Below, piece by piece: positions 1 through 9,658 of a DNA stretch of 64,000 nucleotides; the first letter of the stretch is position 1, and the number at the start of each line of letters is the position of its first letter. Source of the DNA: Anaerococcus nagyae (lineage in GTDB: Bacteria > Bacillota > Clostridia > Tissierellales > Peptoniphilaceae). The position numbers were made by a program, and so were the translations under genes. Below the pieces are notes generated by a model. It did not search any database and was not told the DNA's origin. It saw nothing but the letters and a program-made list of their open reading frames with translations. The stretch covers positions 82,397 to 146,396 of the forward strand of contig NZ_JAGGLS010000006.1 of the NCBI RefSeq assembly GCF_017874535.1, written 5' to 3'.

Positions 1-540
1 AAGAAGCTTGTAATAATCAGCTAATAGATTAGATACCTTAGCTAGATCTTTGCTGGTTAAAAGACCTCCAGCAATTCTTATCATATTAAGATATTTTTCT
101 TCTATCTCACGTCGTTTAAACATAGCCTTTTCATTAAATTCTGCTCTAGCCTCATCTGTATCAGCTTTATCTAGATTAGCATAAATTTCTTCTAGCTCTT
201 TTTGAGCATTGGCATAATGAGGAAATTGACTTGGAATGTTTTTAATCATTTTTCCCATATATTCAGGAGCTATATCTTCTAAAGTTTTTCCATAATACAG
301 AGTTGTTCCCTCTGTTTGATCATATATTTGAAGAAGTGTTCTACCAAAAGTTGACTTTCCACACCCTGATTCTCCTACAAGACCTAAAGTCTCTCCTTGG
401 TAAATATCTATAGTAATTGATTCATTAGCATGAACATAAGATCCTGGACCTTTATCGAAAAGACCTTTTTTCTTTAATGGAAAATATTTTTTAAGATTTT
501 TTATCTTAAATAAGACCTTTTTATCTTGTGTATGTTCCAT
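1..540 (-). CDS. oppF: Oligopeptide ABC transporter ATPase OppF (partial, C-terminus outside window)
   Basis: Second ATPase of an oligopeptide importer; it would power uptake through OppB/OppC at the inner face of the membrane. Only the first 180 codons are present. The Walker A motif GESGCGKST is seen at about residues 57-65, but the signature and Walker B lie beyond the window edge. After Walker A the protein does not proceed to the usual Q-loop (IFQDP) within about 45 residues. It enters a long charged helical stretch with many Glu/Lys and is still in it at the edge, so there is an insertion of 80 residues or more. The ATG at 540 overlaps the end of oppD by 20 bases, fitting translational coupling. 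The family call is secure by motif and context. Confidence 0.88.
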   Translation of the reverse strand, partial: MEHTQDKKVLFKIKNLKKYFPLKKKGLFDKGPGSYVHANESITIDIYQGETLGLVGESGCGKSTFGRTLLQIYDQTEGTTLYYGKTLEDIAPEYMGKMIKNIPSQFPHYANAQKELEEIYANLDKADTDEARAEFNEKAMFKRREIEEKYLNMIRIAGGLLTSKDLAKVSNLLADYYKLL

Positions 541-1528
541 CTTCTCTTTCCTTTCTATTTGGATAATGGCATCTGATTTTTTGATGTTCATTAAGTGCAA
601 CTAGCTCAGGCATTTGATTTACACATTTTTCTGTGGCAAAGCTACATCTATCTGCAAATTTACATCCTGGTGGTAAGTTTAGTGGATGTGGTACAGAACC
701 AGGGATTATATCAAGTCTTTGGTTCTTATCACTTGTTATAGATGGTATTGAGTTTAATAAAGCTACCGTATATGGATGGTTATAGTCTGTTATATCATGT
801 TTAAATATAAATTCTACTGGTGATTGCTCTACTATCTGTCCTGAATACATTACCGCAACTTCATCTGCCATTTGATTAATTACTCCAAGGTCATGGGTAA
901 TAAAAAGAATAGAGGTATTAAGTCTATGCTTTAAGTCATTCATAAGTCTTAGGATTTGAGCTTGTATAGTTACGTCTAGGGCTGTTGTAGGCTCATCTGC
1001 TATAAGAAGTTTGGGTTCACAAGCAAGAGCCATAGCAATCATTACCCTTTGGTTCATACCACCTGATAGCTCAAATGGATATTGTTTAGCTACTACATGC
1101 GGATTAGGTATCTTTACAGATGCTAGGAGCTCTTCGCATCTTTTTGCTGCTTCGTGTTTGCTCATATGCCTATGGAGCATGAGTACTTCTGAAATTTGTT
1201 TTTCAACTGTAAATACTGGGTTTAGGGAGCTCATAGGTTCTTGGAAAATCATAGAGATTTCATTACCTCTTATCTTTTCCATTTGGCTACGACTATATTT
1301 AGTCATATCCTCACCTTTATAGATGATTTCCCCTTCATATATCTTTTGATTAGGTTCAAATAACTGCAAAATACTCATAGCAGTTTGACTCTTACCTGAA
1401 CCAGATTCTCCTACAAGACCTAAGGTCTTTCCCTCATCTATAGTGAAAGAAACCCCATTAACAGCCTTAATAAGGCCTTTTCTTGTAGAGAAATATGTGT
1501 GAAGCTTGTTAATTTCTAGTAATCTCAT
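521..1528 (-). CDS. oppD: Oligopeptide ABC transporter ATPase OppD
   Basis: ATP-hydrolysing subunit of the peptide importer, acting with OppF on OppB/OppC. The 335-residue length is normal for the family. It shows Walker A GESGSGKSQ (about 40-48), a Q-loop (MIFQEPMSSLNP), the signature LSGGMNQRV, Walker B LLIADEPTTALD, and the C-terminal cysteine-bearing oligo_HPY region (PPGCKFADRCSFA). Only 8 bases separate it from oppC, and it overlaps oppF, so it belongs to one oppBCDF transcript. The start ATG begins MRLLEINKLHTYF, as expected for OppD. Confidence 0.95.
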   Translation of the reverse strand: MRLLEINKLHTYFSTRKGLIKAVNGVSFTIDEGKTLGLVGESGSGKSQTAMSILQLFEPNQKIYEGEIIYKGEDMTKYSRSQMEKIRGNEISMIFQEPMSSLNPVFTVEKQISEVLMLHRHMSKHEAAKRCEELLASVKIPNPHVVAKQYPFELSGGMNQRVMIAMALACEPKLLIADEPTTALDVTIQAQILRLMNDLKHRLNTSILFITHDLGVINQMADEVAVMYSGQIVEQSPVEFIFKHDITDYNHPYTVALLNSIPSITSDKNQRLDIIPGSVPHPLNLPPGCKFADRCSFATEKCVNQMPELVALNEHQKIRCHYPNRKEREDGTYTR

Positions 1529-1536
1529 CTTTTCCT

Positions 1537-3513
1537 CTATCTCTCATTTGCTCTTGGATCTATAGCATCACGCATAGCATCACCTATAAGGTTTACTGAA
1601 AAAGATGCTAAAAATACTGCAAGTACTGGGAATATCCATCTCCACCAGTAGATGTTAAGTACATCAGAGCTTTGTGCTGCTGTTAGCATATTACCCCAAG
1701 ATGGTGTAGGTTCTTGAACACCAAAACCCAAAAATGATAAACCAGATTCTGTTAGTAAGTTTCCAGCATATCCTAAAGTTGCATTTACTATAACTATAGA
1801 AAGTATATTTGGCAATATATGTTTTATCATTATAGACCAGTTTCTCACACCTAGGGCACGAGCAGCTGTAATATAATCACGTTCACGTTCTGCAAGTATT
1901 TGTCCACGTACAAGACGAGCAAGTCCTGTCCAACCAAGCAAACCTAAAAGTATCATTACCATAGTAATCCTCTTTGTTTGACTGGCTCCTGGCGGAAGTA
2001 GAGCTGATAAGGAGATAAGCATTGGATAAAATGGGAATGATGAAATAATTTCAGAAATTCTCATTAATACATTATCAACCTTACCGCCTGCAAAACCTGA
2101 TATCATACCAATTAATACACCCAGAACTACTTGGATCACTGTAGAAATAAGGGCAATTATCATAGTCATACGACCACCATGAATAAGTCTTGTAAAAATA
2201 TCACGACCTTGGTCATCTGATCCAAATCTAAATCCATTAAGACCCCAAGTTTTAATTCCACCTTCTTTTTCTACTGCATATTGATTGAAGTAAGAAGCAT
2301 ATATTTGGTCAAATTCTCCTTCAGGAGCATTTAGCTCACCGTAATTATCCTTACCCCAAGTATAAATTTTTCCATTTTTATCAAGTGCAGTAAATGTTGT
2401 ATCTCCACCTTGAATATCCACTATTGGAGCTTCAAATTTTGGTATCTTATCCCCAGTAAGTCCCGAACGAGAAGGACCCCATACAAAAAGTTCACCCTTA
2501 TCATCAAGTGCTGCTGCAGATGAACTAGATAAGGCTACTTTTTTGATAAAGTGTGACCCATCTGTTACTTCACTTGGCATAGCTGTTTGATTTTCCGCTC
2601 CCATTACACCTAGTAATTGAACAGTACCATCTGTCTTTGCTACTATCATATTTATTGGAGAAGTGTCAAAATCTTCTACTTTGCCTTGAACATCTGATGG
2701 TATTAGATTAAGACGACTTGCCATTGTAGAACCCCAAACAACGATATTTTTCGCATTTGTTAGGACAACTGAATATTGAACACCTGCACCAAGTTTTTTT
2801 ATACCTTCGCTTTTGATTTGACTTTCTTGCATCTTTGGCATTTCAGTTTGTTGGAAAGAATTATTTCCCCAACCATATATTTCGTTATCTTCAGTTGCTA
2901 CTAGTATATGTCTATCTCCTGCAGTAACATCGGTAACCTTTTTGCCATCGAGACCATCTTTTACCTTTTCAGGTATAGATATAATCTTATCTTCATTATC
3001 TGATCCCCAAACATAAACATTGCCTTCTTTAGTAAGGCCGACAGCAAATGTATTACCTATGGATATTTTCTCAGTTCCTTCTTTTTCCATCTCTTTAGGG
3101 TAGTTCATGTAAGCTCCTCCTGGAGCTACATTAGTAAGATTACCTTGTGAATAATATTGATTAAATGGTAATATAGCACTCCCTACAAATACAATTAGGA
3201 TAATTGCTATAAACATTATAAGCCCAATAACACCAAGTGGATTTCTAAAGTAATTTCTGACAGCTACCTTACCTGGAGAAAGGATAGCTTCTTCTTTTAA
3301 TTTGTCATTTTCATTATTTTGAGGATTTTGTCCCACATTTGTATTTGATCCATTTAAATTTTCACGAACATCTGGATCAAGTCTCTGATCTTCCGCTAAT
3401 CTAGGCTCATTAGCCATATCAGGTGTATCACTTGAGAAAGTAAAACCCCTTAGGGCATATGATTTTAAAAACCTAGCATAAGATTTTATTGATTTATTAA
3501 AAGTTTTATTCAT
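1537..3513 (-). CDS. oppC: Oligopeptide ABC permease OppC with a seven-repeat RCC1-like domain in its first extracellular loop
   Basis: Membrane permease subunit of the peptide importer. OppC/DppC proteins are usually about 300 residues; this one has 658. Residues 1-90 are a polar cytoplasmic extension and TM1 is at about 93-115. Seven repeats ending in WG or LG follow (about 149-170, 196-216, 238-261, 286-302, 325-346, 366-387, 404-424), each like AGDRHILVATEDNEIYGWG, the pattern of RCC1 beta-propeller blades. The permease resumes at once with the conserved FGSDDQGRDIFTR segment, five more TM helices and an EAA loop (about GLLGWTGLARLVRGQ). The insertion is therefore between TM1 and TM2, outside the cell. 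Seven blades would make one closed propeller; that fold is inference. No frameshift or stop suggests assembly error. Confidence 0.93.
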   Translation of the reverse strand: MNKTFNKSIKSYARFLKSYALRGFTFSSDTPDMANEPRLAEDQRLDPDVRENLNGSNTNVGQNPQNNENDKLKEEAILSPGKVAVRNYFRNPLGVIGLIMFIAIILIVFVGSAILPFNQYYSQGNLTNVAPGGAYMNYPKEMEKEGTEKISIGNTFAVGLTKEGNVYVWGSDNEDKIISIPEKVKDGLDGKKVTDVTAGDRHILVATEDNEIYGWGNNSFQQTEMPKMQESQIKSEGIKKLGAGVQYSVVLTNAKNIVVWGSTMASRLNLIPSDVQGKVEDFDTSPINMIVAKTDGTVQLLGVMGAENQTAMPSEVTDGSHFIKKVALSSSSAAALDDKGELFVWGPSRSGLTGDKIPKFEAPIVDIQGGDTTFTALDKNGKIYTWGKDNYGELNAPEGEFDQIYASYFNQYAVEKEGGIKTWGLNGFRFGSDDQGRDIFTRLIHGGRMTMIIALISTVIQVVLGVLIGMISGFAGGKVDNVLMRISEIISSFPFYPMLISLSALLPPGASQTKRITMVMILLGLLGWTGLARLVRGQILAERERDYITAARALGVRNWSIMIKHILPNILSIVIVNATLGYAGNLLTESGLSFLGFGVQEPTPSWGNMLTAAQSSDVLNIYWWRWIFPVLAVFLASFSVNLIGDAMRDAIDPRANER

Positions 3514-3523
3514 ATTACCCCTC

Positions 3524-4486
3524 TTAAGCGTCTAATTTAACCCTTGGATCTACTAATGCGTAGGCTATATCCATTAACAAGTTTCCTAAAAGTGTAAGAA
3601 CCGCATAAAACATTGATAGGGCTAGTATGATATTGTAGTCTTGGGCCATAACAGCAGTTATAAGCTCATTACCAATTCCCCTATAAGAGAAAATTCTTTC
3701 TGTAATAGCAGAACCAGAAAACATTCCAAGTATAGCCCAAGTAAGAGCTGTAACAACAGGAATTAAAGCATTTCTAAAAGCATGAGAATAAATAACTGTC
3801 TTTTCCTTAAGACCCTTAGATCTAGCTGTTCTTATATAATCCTGATTTAAAGCATCTATCATAGAATTTCTTACATATCTGGAAAGACCTGCAAGAGAAC
3901 CTATAGTTAAGGTTATAGTTGGAAGTGCTAAGTATCTAACCCATTGACCAAATGTATTTTCACGAGGCATACCATTGGCTGGCAACCATTTTAGTTTAAA
4001 TGCAAAAATATAAATTAAAATTAGACCTATAAAAAATACTGGTATAGACATACCAATTAGAGTTAAAGTCTGGAAAGTCCTATCAAAAACCCCGCCTCTA
4101 TGGGTGGCCGACCTTATACCTATAAGCACCGAAAGAATAAATGATATTATTGTAGAACCGAGATTTAGATAAATAGTGTTTTTAAGTGGTTCTCTTAGAT
4201 ATTCACGTACGTCGCGTCTTACTCTTATAGACTCACCAAAGTCACCCTTTAGGGTTCTACCTAACCATCTAACATATTGTTCTGGTAGCGGTTTATCAAG
4301 ACCATAACGTTCTGATAAGGTTTGATATAATTCTTCTTGCTGAGCCTTGGTCATACGTGTACCCGTTGGCATCATTGCTTGGATAGGATCTCCAGGCATG
4401 GCCTTAGAAAAAGCAAAAAGCAAAATAGAGATTATAAGAGCTACTGGTATTAAGTTAATAATTCTCTTTACTATATAACGAAGCAT
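3524..4486 (-). CDS. oppB: Oligopeptide ABC permease OppB
   Basis: First permease subunit of the importer, pairing with OppC. It begins MLRYIVKRIINLIPV, the classic OppB/DppB N-terminal helix, and has six hydrophobic helices plus the EAA-type motif near the C-terminus (LNQDYIRTARSKGLKEK). I chose the ATG at 4486 rather than the one 33 bases upstream because a strong ribosome site (TAGGAAGGGAAATT) sits directly before it and the shorter form matches the family N-terminus. It lies 10 bases upstream of oppC in the same operon. The 430-base gap to oppA upstream holds a MITE-like repeat. Confidence 0.95.
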   Translation of the reverse strand: MLRYIVKRIINLIPVALIISILLFAFSKAMPGDPIQAMMPTGTRMTKAQQEELYQTLSERYGLDKPLPEQYVRWLGRTLKGDFGESIRVRRDVREYLREPLKNTIYLNLGSTIISFILSVLIGIRSATHRGGVFDRTFQTLTLIGMSIPVFFIGLILIYIFAFKLKWLPANGMPRENTFGQWVRYLALPTITLTIGSLAGLSRYVRNSMIDALNQDYIRTARSKGLKEKTVIYSHAFRNALIPVVTALTWAILGMFSGSAITERIFSYRGIGNELITAVMAQDYNIILALSMFYAVLTLLGNLLMDIAYALVDPRVKLDA

Positions 4487-4747
4487 AATTTCCCTTCCTA
4501 GTTCATATTTAAATTTCAATTATTCATTCCAATAAATTATTAAAATGTAAAATTTAAATAATAAATTTTATTAGTACTATATTATAATAATTCACAAATT
4601 TTGTCAAATAAAATACCGTTCTCAAACTCTAAATCATGGGATTATAGATGATTAATTTTTCTATTTTTTTTATTTCCCCAAAATATAATTATGCAATAAT
4701 TTTTATAAATACAAAATGATATATAATTTATTCATAACAAAAATCAA

Positions 4748-4902
4748 AAGAGACTGTTGCAAAACTATAAATAATTATCGTCCCACTATTAGAAGGTCAT
4801 CTTAGGAAATTTTTTTACATAGCCTGCCAACTAGTGAATACAAAATTTCCGTAGAAATTCTCTAATGATTTTGGGACGATTTATTCATTCTGCAACAGCC
4901 CC
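4748..4902. mobile_element. MITE-like element with imperfect terminal inverted repeats
   Basis: The left end reads GAGACTGTTGCAAAAC, ending in ATCGTCCCA at about 4783. The right end (about 4868-4902), read on the other strand, is GGGGCTGTTGCAGAAT ending in AATCGTCCCA. The two arms enclose about 80 bases with no coding potential. CTGTTGCAGAA-type ends are common among transposase-dependent elements of Gram-positive bacteria, so I infer a non-autonomous copy. It sits between oppA and oppB and could also act as a transcription attenuator there. I could not define a target-site duplication. Confidence 0.6.
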
Positions 4903-4915
4903 TATTTAGTTAAAT

Positions 4916-7135
4916 CTATTTTGAAAGTGACATTGCGTTTATTTGATATGAAGCTGGCCACTGAGGTGTATTTATATCAAAACCCTGAACTCTATTTGTA
5001 TACCCTGTGTGGTATTGATTAGAGTAAAGCGGTATTTCTGGTAGATAGTCGTTATACCATAATTGGAAGTCTTCCCATTTATCTAAGTATCCTTCTTTAT
5101 CCTCTGGATCTGTCTTTCTAAGAGATTCTGTTACCTCATCGCCCTTAGAGTCGTTTGTCTTAGTATGGTTATCAAATCCTTTAGAGTTAAATTGATAGTA
5201 TGGATCGAATGGCGGTTCAAATGATTGTCCCATATTAAATGCTGTATATTCCGCATTTTCCGTTGGATTGTAGTAGTAGTCAAGCAATGTAGCAAAGCTT
5301 CCAGCTGTTACGTTATATTCCATACCTACTTGCTTAGCATTGTTTGGAACTTGATTAGAAATCAATGTAGTTATAGGTGATTCATCAGAACCATATTGAT
5401 TTACAACAAGTCTATCACCTTTTTCATCATATCTATAGTAGTCAAAGCCATCTGAATCTTTACTAAATAAATCATCAGCCTTTGACTTATCCCAAGCTGT
5501 CTTACCATCAGATTCATACTTATATGGACTCTTATCTAATAATTCATTAGCTTCATCTAGGTTTAGTTGATAGTTTACTAATTCTGGATTGTTCTCGAGG
5601 TCTGCTCCTCTTTCCTTATACATCCATTGGCTAGTACCATACATGGCATTTGTTACTACACCATAACCACCTGCAAATTGTTGAACAAAAGAGTTTCTAT
5701 CCATAAGATGTGCTATAGCTTGTCTAACCTCTTTATATTGAGTTGAGCCTCTATCTGTTAAGAAAGCTACGTTGCCATAACCATTTCTATCATAAGTGTT
5801 GTATTTAATTTTTCCTTCATCAGCGGCACTTCTCATATGTTCAATTTGTCCACCTTCAGTTTCATCTTGCCATATATCTATATTTCCATTTTCAAGAAGA
5901 TCAATTGCTATATTTTTATTTACAAACTGAACTATTACATGAGGAATGCTCGCTTTTTCACCTTTAAAATTTCCCTTGTAGTTTTCATTTAGAGAAAGTT
6001 TAGCCATATTATTAGAGTAACTATCAAATACATATGGCCCACATACTACTGATGGATTTAGCCTATATTCATTGGCTACTTTTAGCATAGCTTGTTCTTT
6101 AAGCTGCTGAATAGGATCTACATCAGCATTTAATCTTTCTTTAAGACTAGCTATTGCTTCATCATGAGCTTTTTGACTTTCCTCATCAACTTCAGAACCT
6201 TCATTCTCCTCTTCAAATTGTTTATTTAAGTTTTCAATTTGCTTTTCAATAGATTCCTTATAAGCTTTCTTATCCTCTTCTGTAACCTCATAACCGTCTT
6301 TAACTACAAGTTTTTTACCATTATCGCTTATTGATAAGTTATCAGTTACTACATGCATTGGGAATGGAACTTGTTGGGCTAAATAAGATTCTTCATAATA
6401 AGGCAAGAACGATGAGTCTATTGTTACCGAAAAAGTATAGTCATCAATTTTTTCAAGTCCTTCAAATTCCTCAGCAGGATTGCTAGTATCATGGAAAGCT
6501 TCATAGCCTTTTAAAGAATCTTTACCTACTGCTGTAGCTCCAGTTACTGGTATGTATGATGAATCAGAGAATAATAAGCTATAAAATAGATAATCATCTG
6601 CTGTTACAGGCTTACCATCAGACCATTTCAAATCTTTGTTTAACTTATAAGTAATAGTTTTAGATCCATCTTCATTCTCAACTTTTTTAGGTTCTTCAGC
6701 AAGAACTGTATCATTATTTACCCATTGTCCAGATTCATCCACTACTGCAGTAGCATAAGAATTAGTCCCTTCAGTACCTATAAGTCTTCTTACGATAACA
6801 TCATAAGAATTGTTAGACCATCCTTCAAAAAAGTCTCCACTCATCTCACTTGTACCAATTACAAGAGTATCATCTCCTGTTACATTGTTAAAGTCAGCAA
6901 GCTCTGCCTTATCTTTTTCAGAAAGGCCTTGTTTATCTTCTTCGTTTCCTAATTCAGTAGAATCTTCATCAATTTTTGAAGTATCTTCACTCTTAGATTC
7001 GTCTGTTTTTTCTACATCTGATTTCTTATCTTTTTCATCAGATGTATTTATTGAATCATTTCCTCCGCCACAGGCTGCTAAAGTTGTAGCAAGTCCTAAA
7101 GCCATTAAAGAAGAAAAGACTTTTTTCATTTTCAT
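4916..7135 (-). CDS. oppA: Peptide-binding lipoprotein OppA, copy 1
   Basis: Extracellular solute-binding protein (SBP_bac_5 family) that captures peptides and delivers them to OppBC. The 739 residues start with a lipoprotein signal peptide with lipobox LAAC (Cys22) and an acidic Ser/Asp/Glu linker. The binding domain includes LKWSDGKPVTADDYLF and VRQAIAHLMDRNSFV, typical of the family. An unusual Glu/Lys-rich helical segment of about 80 residues (about 275-355) interrupts the domain before the conserved SVVCGPYVF. It is a tandem paralogue of the gene at 7433-9658, very similar from signal peptide to C-terminus. It probably shares the operon with oppBCDF, although a MITE lies between them. 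Confidence 0.93.
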   Translation of the reverse strand: MKMKKVFSSLMALGLATTLAACGGGNDSINTSDEKDKKSDVEKTDESKSEDTSKIDEDSTELGNEEDKQGLSEKDKAELADFNNVTGDDTLVIGTSEMSGDFFEGWSNNSYDVIVRRLIGTEGTNSYATAVVDESGQWVNNDTVLAEEPKKVENEDGSKTITYKLNKDLKWSDGKPVTADDYLFYSLLFSDSSYIPVTGATAVGKDSLKGYEAFHDTSNPAEEFEGLEKIDDYTFSVTIDSSFLPYYEESYLAQQVPFPMHVVTDNLSISDNGKKLVVKDGYEVTEEDKKAYKESIEKQIENLNKQFEEENEGSEVDEESQKAHDEAIASLKERLNADVDPIQQLKEQAMLKVANEYRLNPSVVCGPYVFDSYSNNMAKLSLNENYKGNFKGEKASIPHVIVQFVNKNIAIDLLENGNIDIWQDETEGGQIEHMRSAADEGKIKYNTYDRNGYGNVAFLTDRGSTQYKEVRQAIAHLMDRNSFVQQFAGGYGVVTNAMYGTSQWMYKERGADLENNPELVNYQLNLDEANELLDKSPYKYESDGKTAWDKSKADDLFSKDSDGFDYYRYDEKGDRLVVNQYGSDESPITTLISNQVPNNAKQVGMEYNVTAGSFATLLDYYYNPTENAEYTAFNMGQSFEPPFDPYYQFNSKGFDNHTKTNDSKGDEVTESLRKTDPEDKEGYLDKWEDFQLWYNDYLPEIPLYSNQYHTGYTNRVQGFDINTPQWPASYQINAMSLSK

Positions 7136-7390
7136 AATCTAACCTCCATAATTTATATTATTGATATTCTATTCTTAATTTTAACTTTTGTCAATACTTT
7201 ATATGTTTTTTTATTTATATAATTGCATTCTTATACATTGTATTCGCTATAATTTAACGAATATATTTTTTCATTGTAATTTATTCCATAAACCTTTATC
7301 ATATTATAGCAATACTTTGTTAAAATAAACTGTTCTTTTATCACTCCGTGTAAAAGTAAACAAAATTTTTACTATTTCTAAAAATAGATA
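7136..7390 (-). other. AT-rich leader between the two oppA genes
   Basis: About 250 bases upstream of oppA copy 1 with no open frame of note. It contains AT-rich runs that could hold a promoter for copy 1, but I cannot pick a convincing -35/-10 pair. A ribosome site (GGAGGTTAG on the minus strand) lies just before the oppA start at 7135. Confidence 0.4.
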
Positions 7391-7421
7391 TAAAAAAACA
7401 GCAGAATAAACTCTGCTGTTT
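7391..7421 (-). terminator. Rho-independent terminator after oppA copy 2
   Basis: A perfect 10-bp stem, AAACAGCAGA / TCTGCTGTTT, with a 6-base loop. On the minus strand it is followed by a run of seven T. It begins 12 bases after the stop of oppA copy 2, so the second binding protein can be transcribed as its own unit and copy 1 needs its own promoter or read-through. Confidence 0.88.
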
Positions 7422-7432
7422 AATAATCTCTA

Positions 7433-9658
7433 TTATTTTTCCAATGATAATGCATTGATCTGATCAGAGAATCCCCATGTTGGAGTACTTACATCAAATC
7501 CTTGAACTCTATTTGCATAAGCTGTGTGGTATTGATTAGAATAAAGTGGTATTTCTGGTAGATAGTCGTTGTACCAAAGTTCAAAATCTTCCCAATTATC
7601 TAGATATCCTTCTTTATCCTTTGGATCTGTTTGACGTAATTTAACTGTCAACTCATCTGCTTTAGGATCATTTGTATGAGTCTTGTTATCATTACCCTTA
7701 GAATTATATTGATACCATGGATCAAATGGTGTACCAAAATCTTGTCCCATATTGAATGCTGTATATTCTGGATCTTCTTCTTGTGTGTAATAATATTGAA
7801 GAAGTGTAGCAAAAGAACCAGCTGTTACATTATATTCCATACCTGCTTGTTTAGCGTTGTTTGGAAGTTGGTTAGAAATCAATGTAGTTATAGGTGATTC
7901 ATCAGATCCGTATTGATTAACTACAAGCTTCTTGCCATTTTCATCATATCTATAATAATCAAAATTATCTGCGTCAGAGTTGAACGCTTCTTCTGCTTTT
8001 GCTTTATCCCAAGCAGTTTTACCATCAGATTCAAACTTATAAGGTGTTTTATCAAGTAATTCATTAGCTTTATCTATATTTAATTGATAATTTGTAAGTT
8101 TTCCTTCAAGATCAGCCCCTCTATCTTGATACATCCATTGACTAGTACCGTACATACCATTAGTTACTACACCGTAACCACCTGCATATGATTGGACGAA
8201 AGAATTTCTATCTATTAAGTGAGCTATAGCTTGACGCACTTCTTTATACTTTGTATTTCCTCTATCCGTTAAGAAATTTATAGAACCATAACCATTTCTT
8301 TCATAAGTATTGTATTTTATCTTACCAGCATCTGCTTCTGATCTGATTTGGTCAATCTTACCGCCATCAGTTTCTTTTTCCCAAACGTCAATGTCGCCAT
8401 TTTCTACTAAGTCAACAGCTATATTTTGGTTTACATATTGAGCTATAATATGTGGTATAGTTGCCTTTTCACCCTTGAAGTTTCCAGCGTAGTTAGGGTT
8501 TAGAGATAACTTAACCATATTATTCTTGTATTCGTCAAATACATATGGTCCACAAACTACACTTGGAGCTAATCTATATTCATTAGTTATATTAAGCATA
8601 GCTTGTTCAAGAAGTTGTTGAGTAGGATCTACATCTCCGTTAAGACGATCTTCAAGCTCTTTTACTTGATCATCATGTTCCTTTTTAGCTTCATCATAAG
8701 CTGATTTTTCATCTTCTGAAGCATCATCTGCTGGTTTTTCATTATTTTCTTCAAAATCTTTATCTAAATTGTCAATTTGTTCTTGAAGAGAATCTTTGTA
8801 TTTTTGTTTTTCTTCTTCACTTGGTTCATAGCCATCTTTAGCTACTAGTTTGTTACCTTCTTCATTAAGAATAAGGTTTTCACTTACTACATGTAATGGA
8901 AGTGGATCTAACGCTGCTAAAGATACTTCTTCATAGTATGGTAAGAATGAGCTATCTATTGTAGATTCGAAAGTATAATCATCAATTTTCTTTAAACCTT
9001 CGAATGTATCACTTTTACCTAAATGATAATCTTCATATCCTTTTAAGGCATTTGAACCAATTCTTGTAGATCCAGTTACTGGTATAAATGATGGGTGAGA
9101 ATATATTAATGAATCATATAAATAATCATCAGCAGTGATTTCTTTTCCATCTGACCATTTCAAACCTTTTTTAATCTTATAAGTATATGTTCTAGAACCA
9201 TCTTCATTGTCTGTAACTTTTGGATCTTCTTCAAGAACGGCTTTATTATTTACCCAAGCACCAGTTTCATCTTGAACTACTGTTCTATAGCCATTATTAC
9301 CTTCTATACCAAGAAGTCTTCTGACTTGTACGTCGGATGTGTTGTTTTGCCAACCTTCTAGGAAGTCTCCAGAAAATTCTCCGATACCTAAAACTATAGT
9401 ATCATCGCTTGTTTGAGCATCGAAGTCTTCAAGTTCTTTTTGATCTGCTGCATTTTGTTCGCCTTCTTTTCCATCAGCTGTTTTATCATCTGCATTATCA
9501 GCATCTTGACTATCATCTTTTTTATCTTCTGTCGCAGAATCCTTAGTCTTTGAATCATCTTTTGATTTTTTTGCTGAATCTGTATCTCCTCCACATGCCA
9601 CTAGGGTTGTTGCAAGTCCTAAAGCCATTAAGGAAGAAAAAACTCTTTTCATTTTCAT
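7433..9658 (-). CDS. Peptide-binding lipoprotein OppA, copy 2
   Basis: Paralogue of the adjacent oppA. It has 741 residues with lipobox LVAC (Cys22), an Asp/Lys/Ala-rich linker to about residue 75 and the SBP_bac_5 domain (LKWSDGKEITADDYLY, VRQAIAHLIDRNSFV). It has the same odd Glu/Lys-rich helical insertion (about 280-350, DKDFEENNEKPADDASEDEK) before SVVCGPYVFDEY. The two copies differ mainly in the linker and insertion, suggesting a tandem duplication with conserved binding folds and possibly different peptide preference. It ends at a strong terminator. A ribosome site (GGAGGGTAAACC) precedes the ATG at 9658. Confidence 0.93.
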   Translation of the reverse strand: MKMKRVFSSLMALGLATTLVACGGDTDSAKKSKDDSKTKDSATEDKKDDSQDADNADDKTADGKEGEQNAADQKELEDFDAQTSDDTIVLGIGEFSGDFLEGWQNNTSDVQVRRLLGIEGNNGYRTVVQDETGAWVNNKAVLEEDPKVTDNEDGSRTYTYKIKKGLKWSDGKEITADDYLYDSLIYSHPSFIPVTGSTRIGSNALKGYEDYHLGKSDTFEGLKKIDDYTFESTIDSSFLPYYEEVSLAALDPLPLHVVSENLILNEEGNKLVAKDGYEPSEEEKQKYKDSLQEQIDNLDKDFEENNEKPADDASEDEKSAYDEAKKEHDDQVKELEDRLNGDVDPTQQLLEQAMLNITNEYRLAPSVVCGPYVFDEYKNNMVKLSLNPNYAGNFKGEKATIPHIIAQYVNQNIAVDLVENGDIDVWEKETDGGKIDQIRSEADAGKIKYNTYERNGYGSINFLTDRGNTKYKEVRQAIAHLIDRNSFVQSYAGGYGVVTNGMYGTSQWMYQDRGADLEGKLTNYQLNIDKANELLDKTPYKFESDGKTAWDKAKAEEAFNSDADNFDYYRYDENGKKLVVNQYGSDESPITTLISNQLPNNAKQAGMEYNVTAGSFATLLQYYYTQEEDPEYTAFNMGQDFGTPFDPWYQYNSKGNDNKTHTNDPKADELTVKLRQTDPKDKEGYLDNWEDFELWYNDYLPEIPLYSNQYHTAYANRVQGFDVSTPTWGFSDQINALSLEK

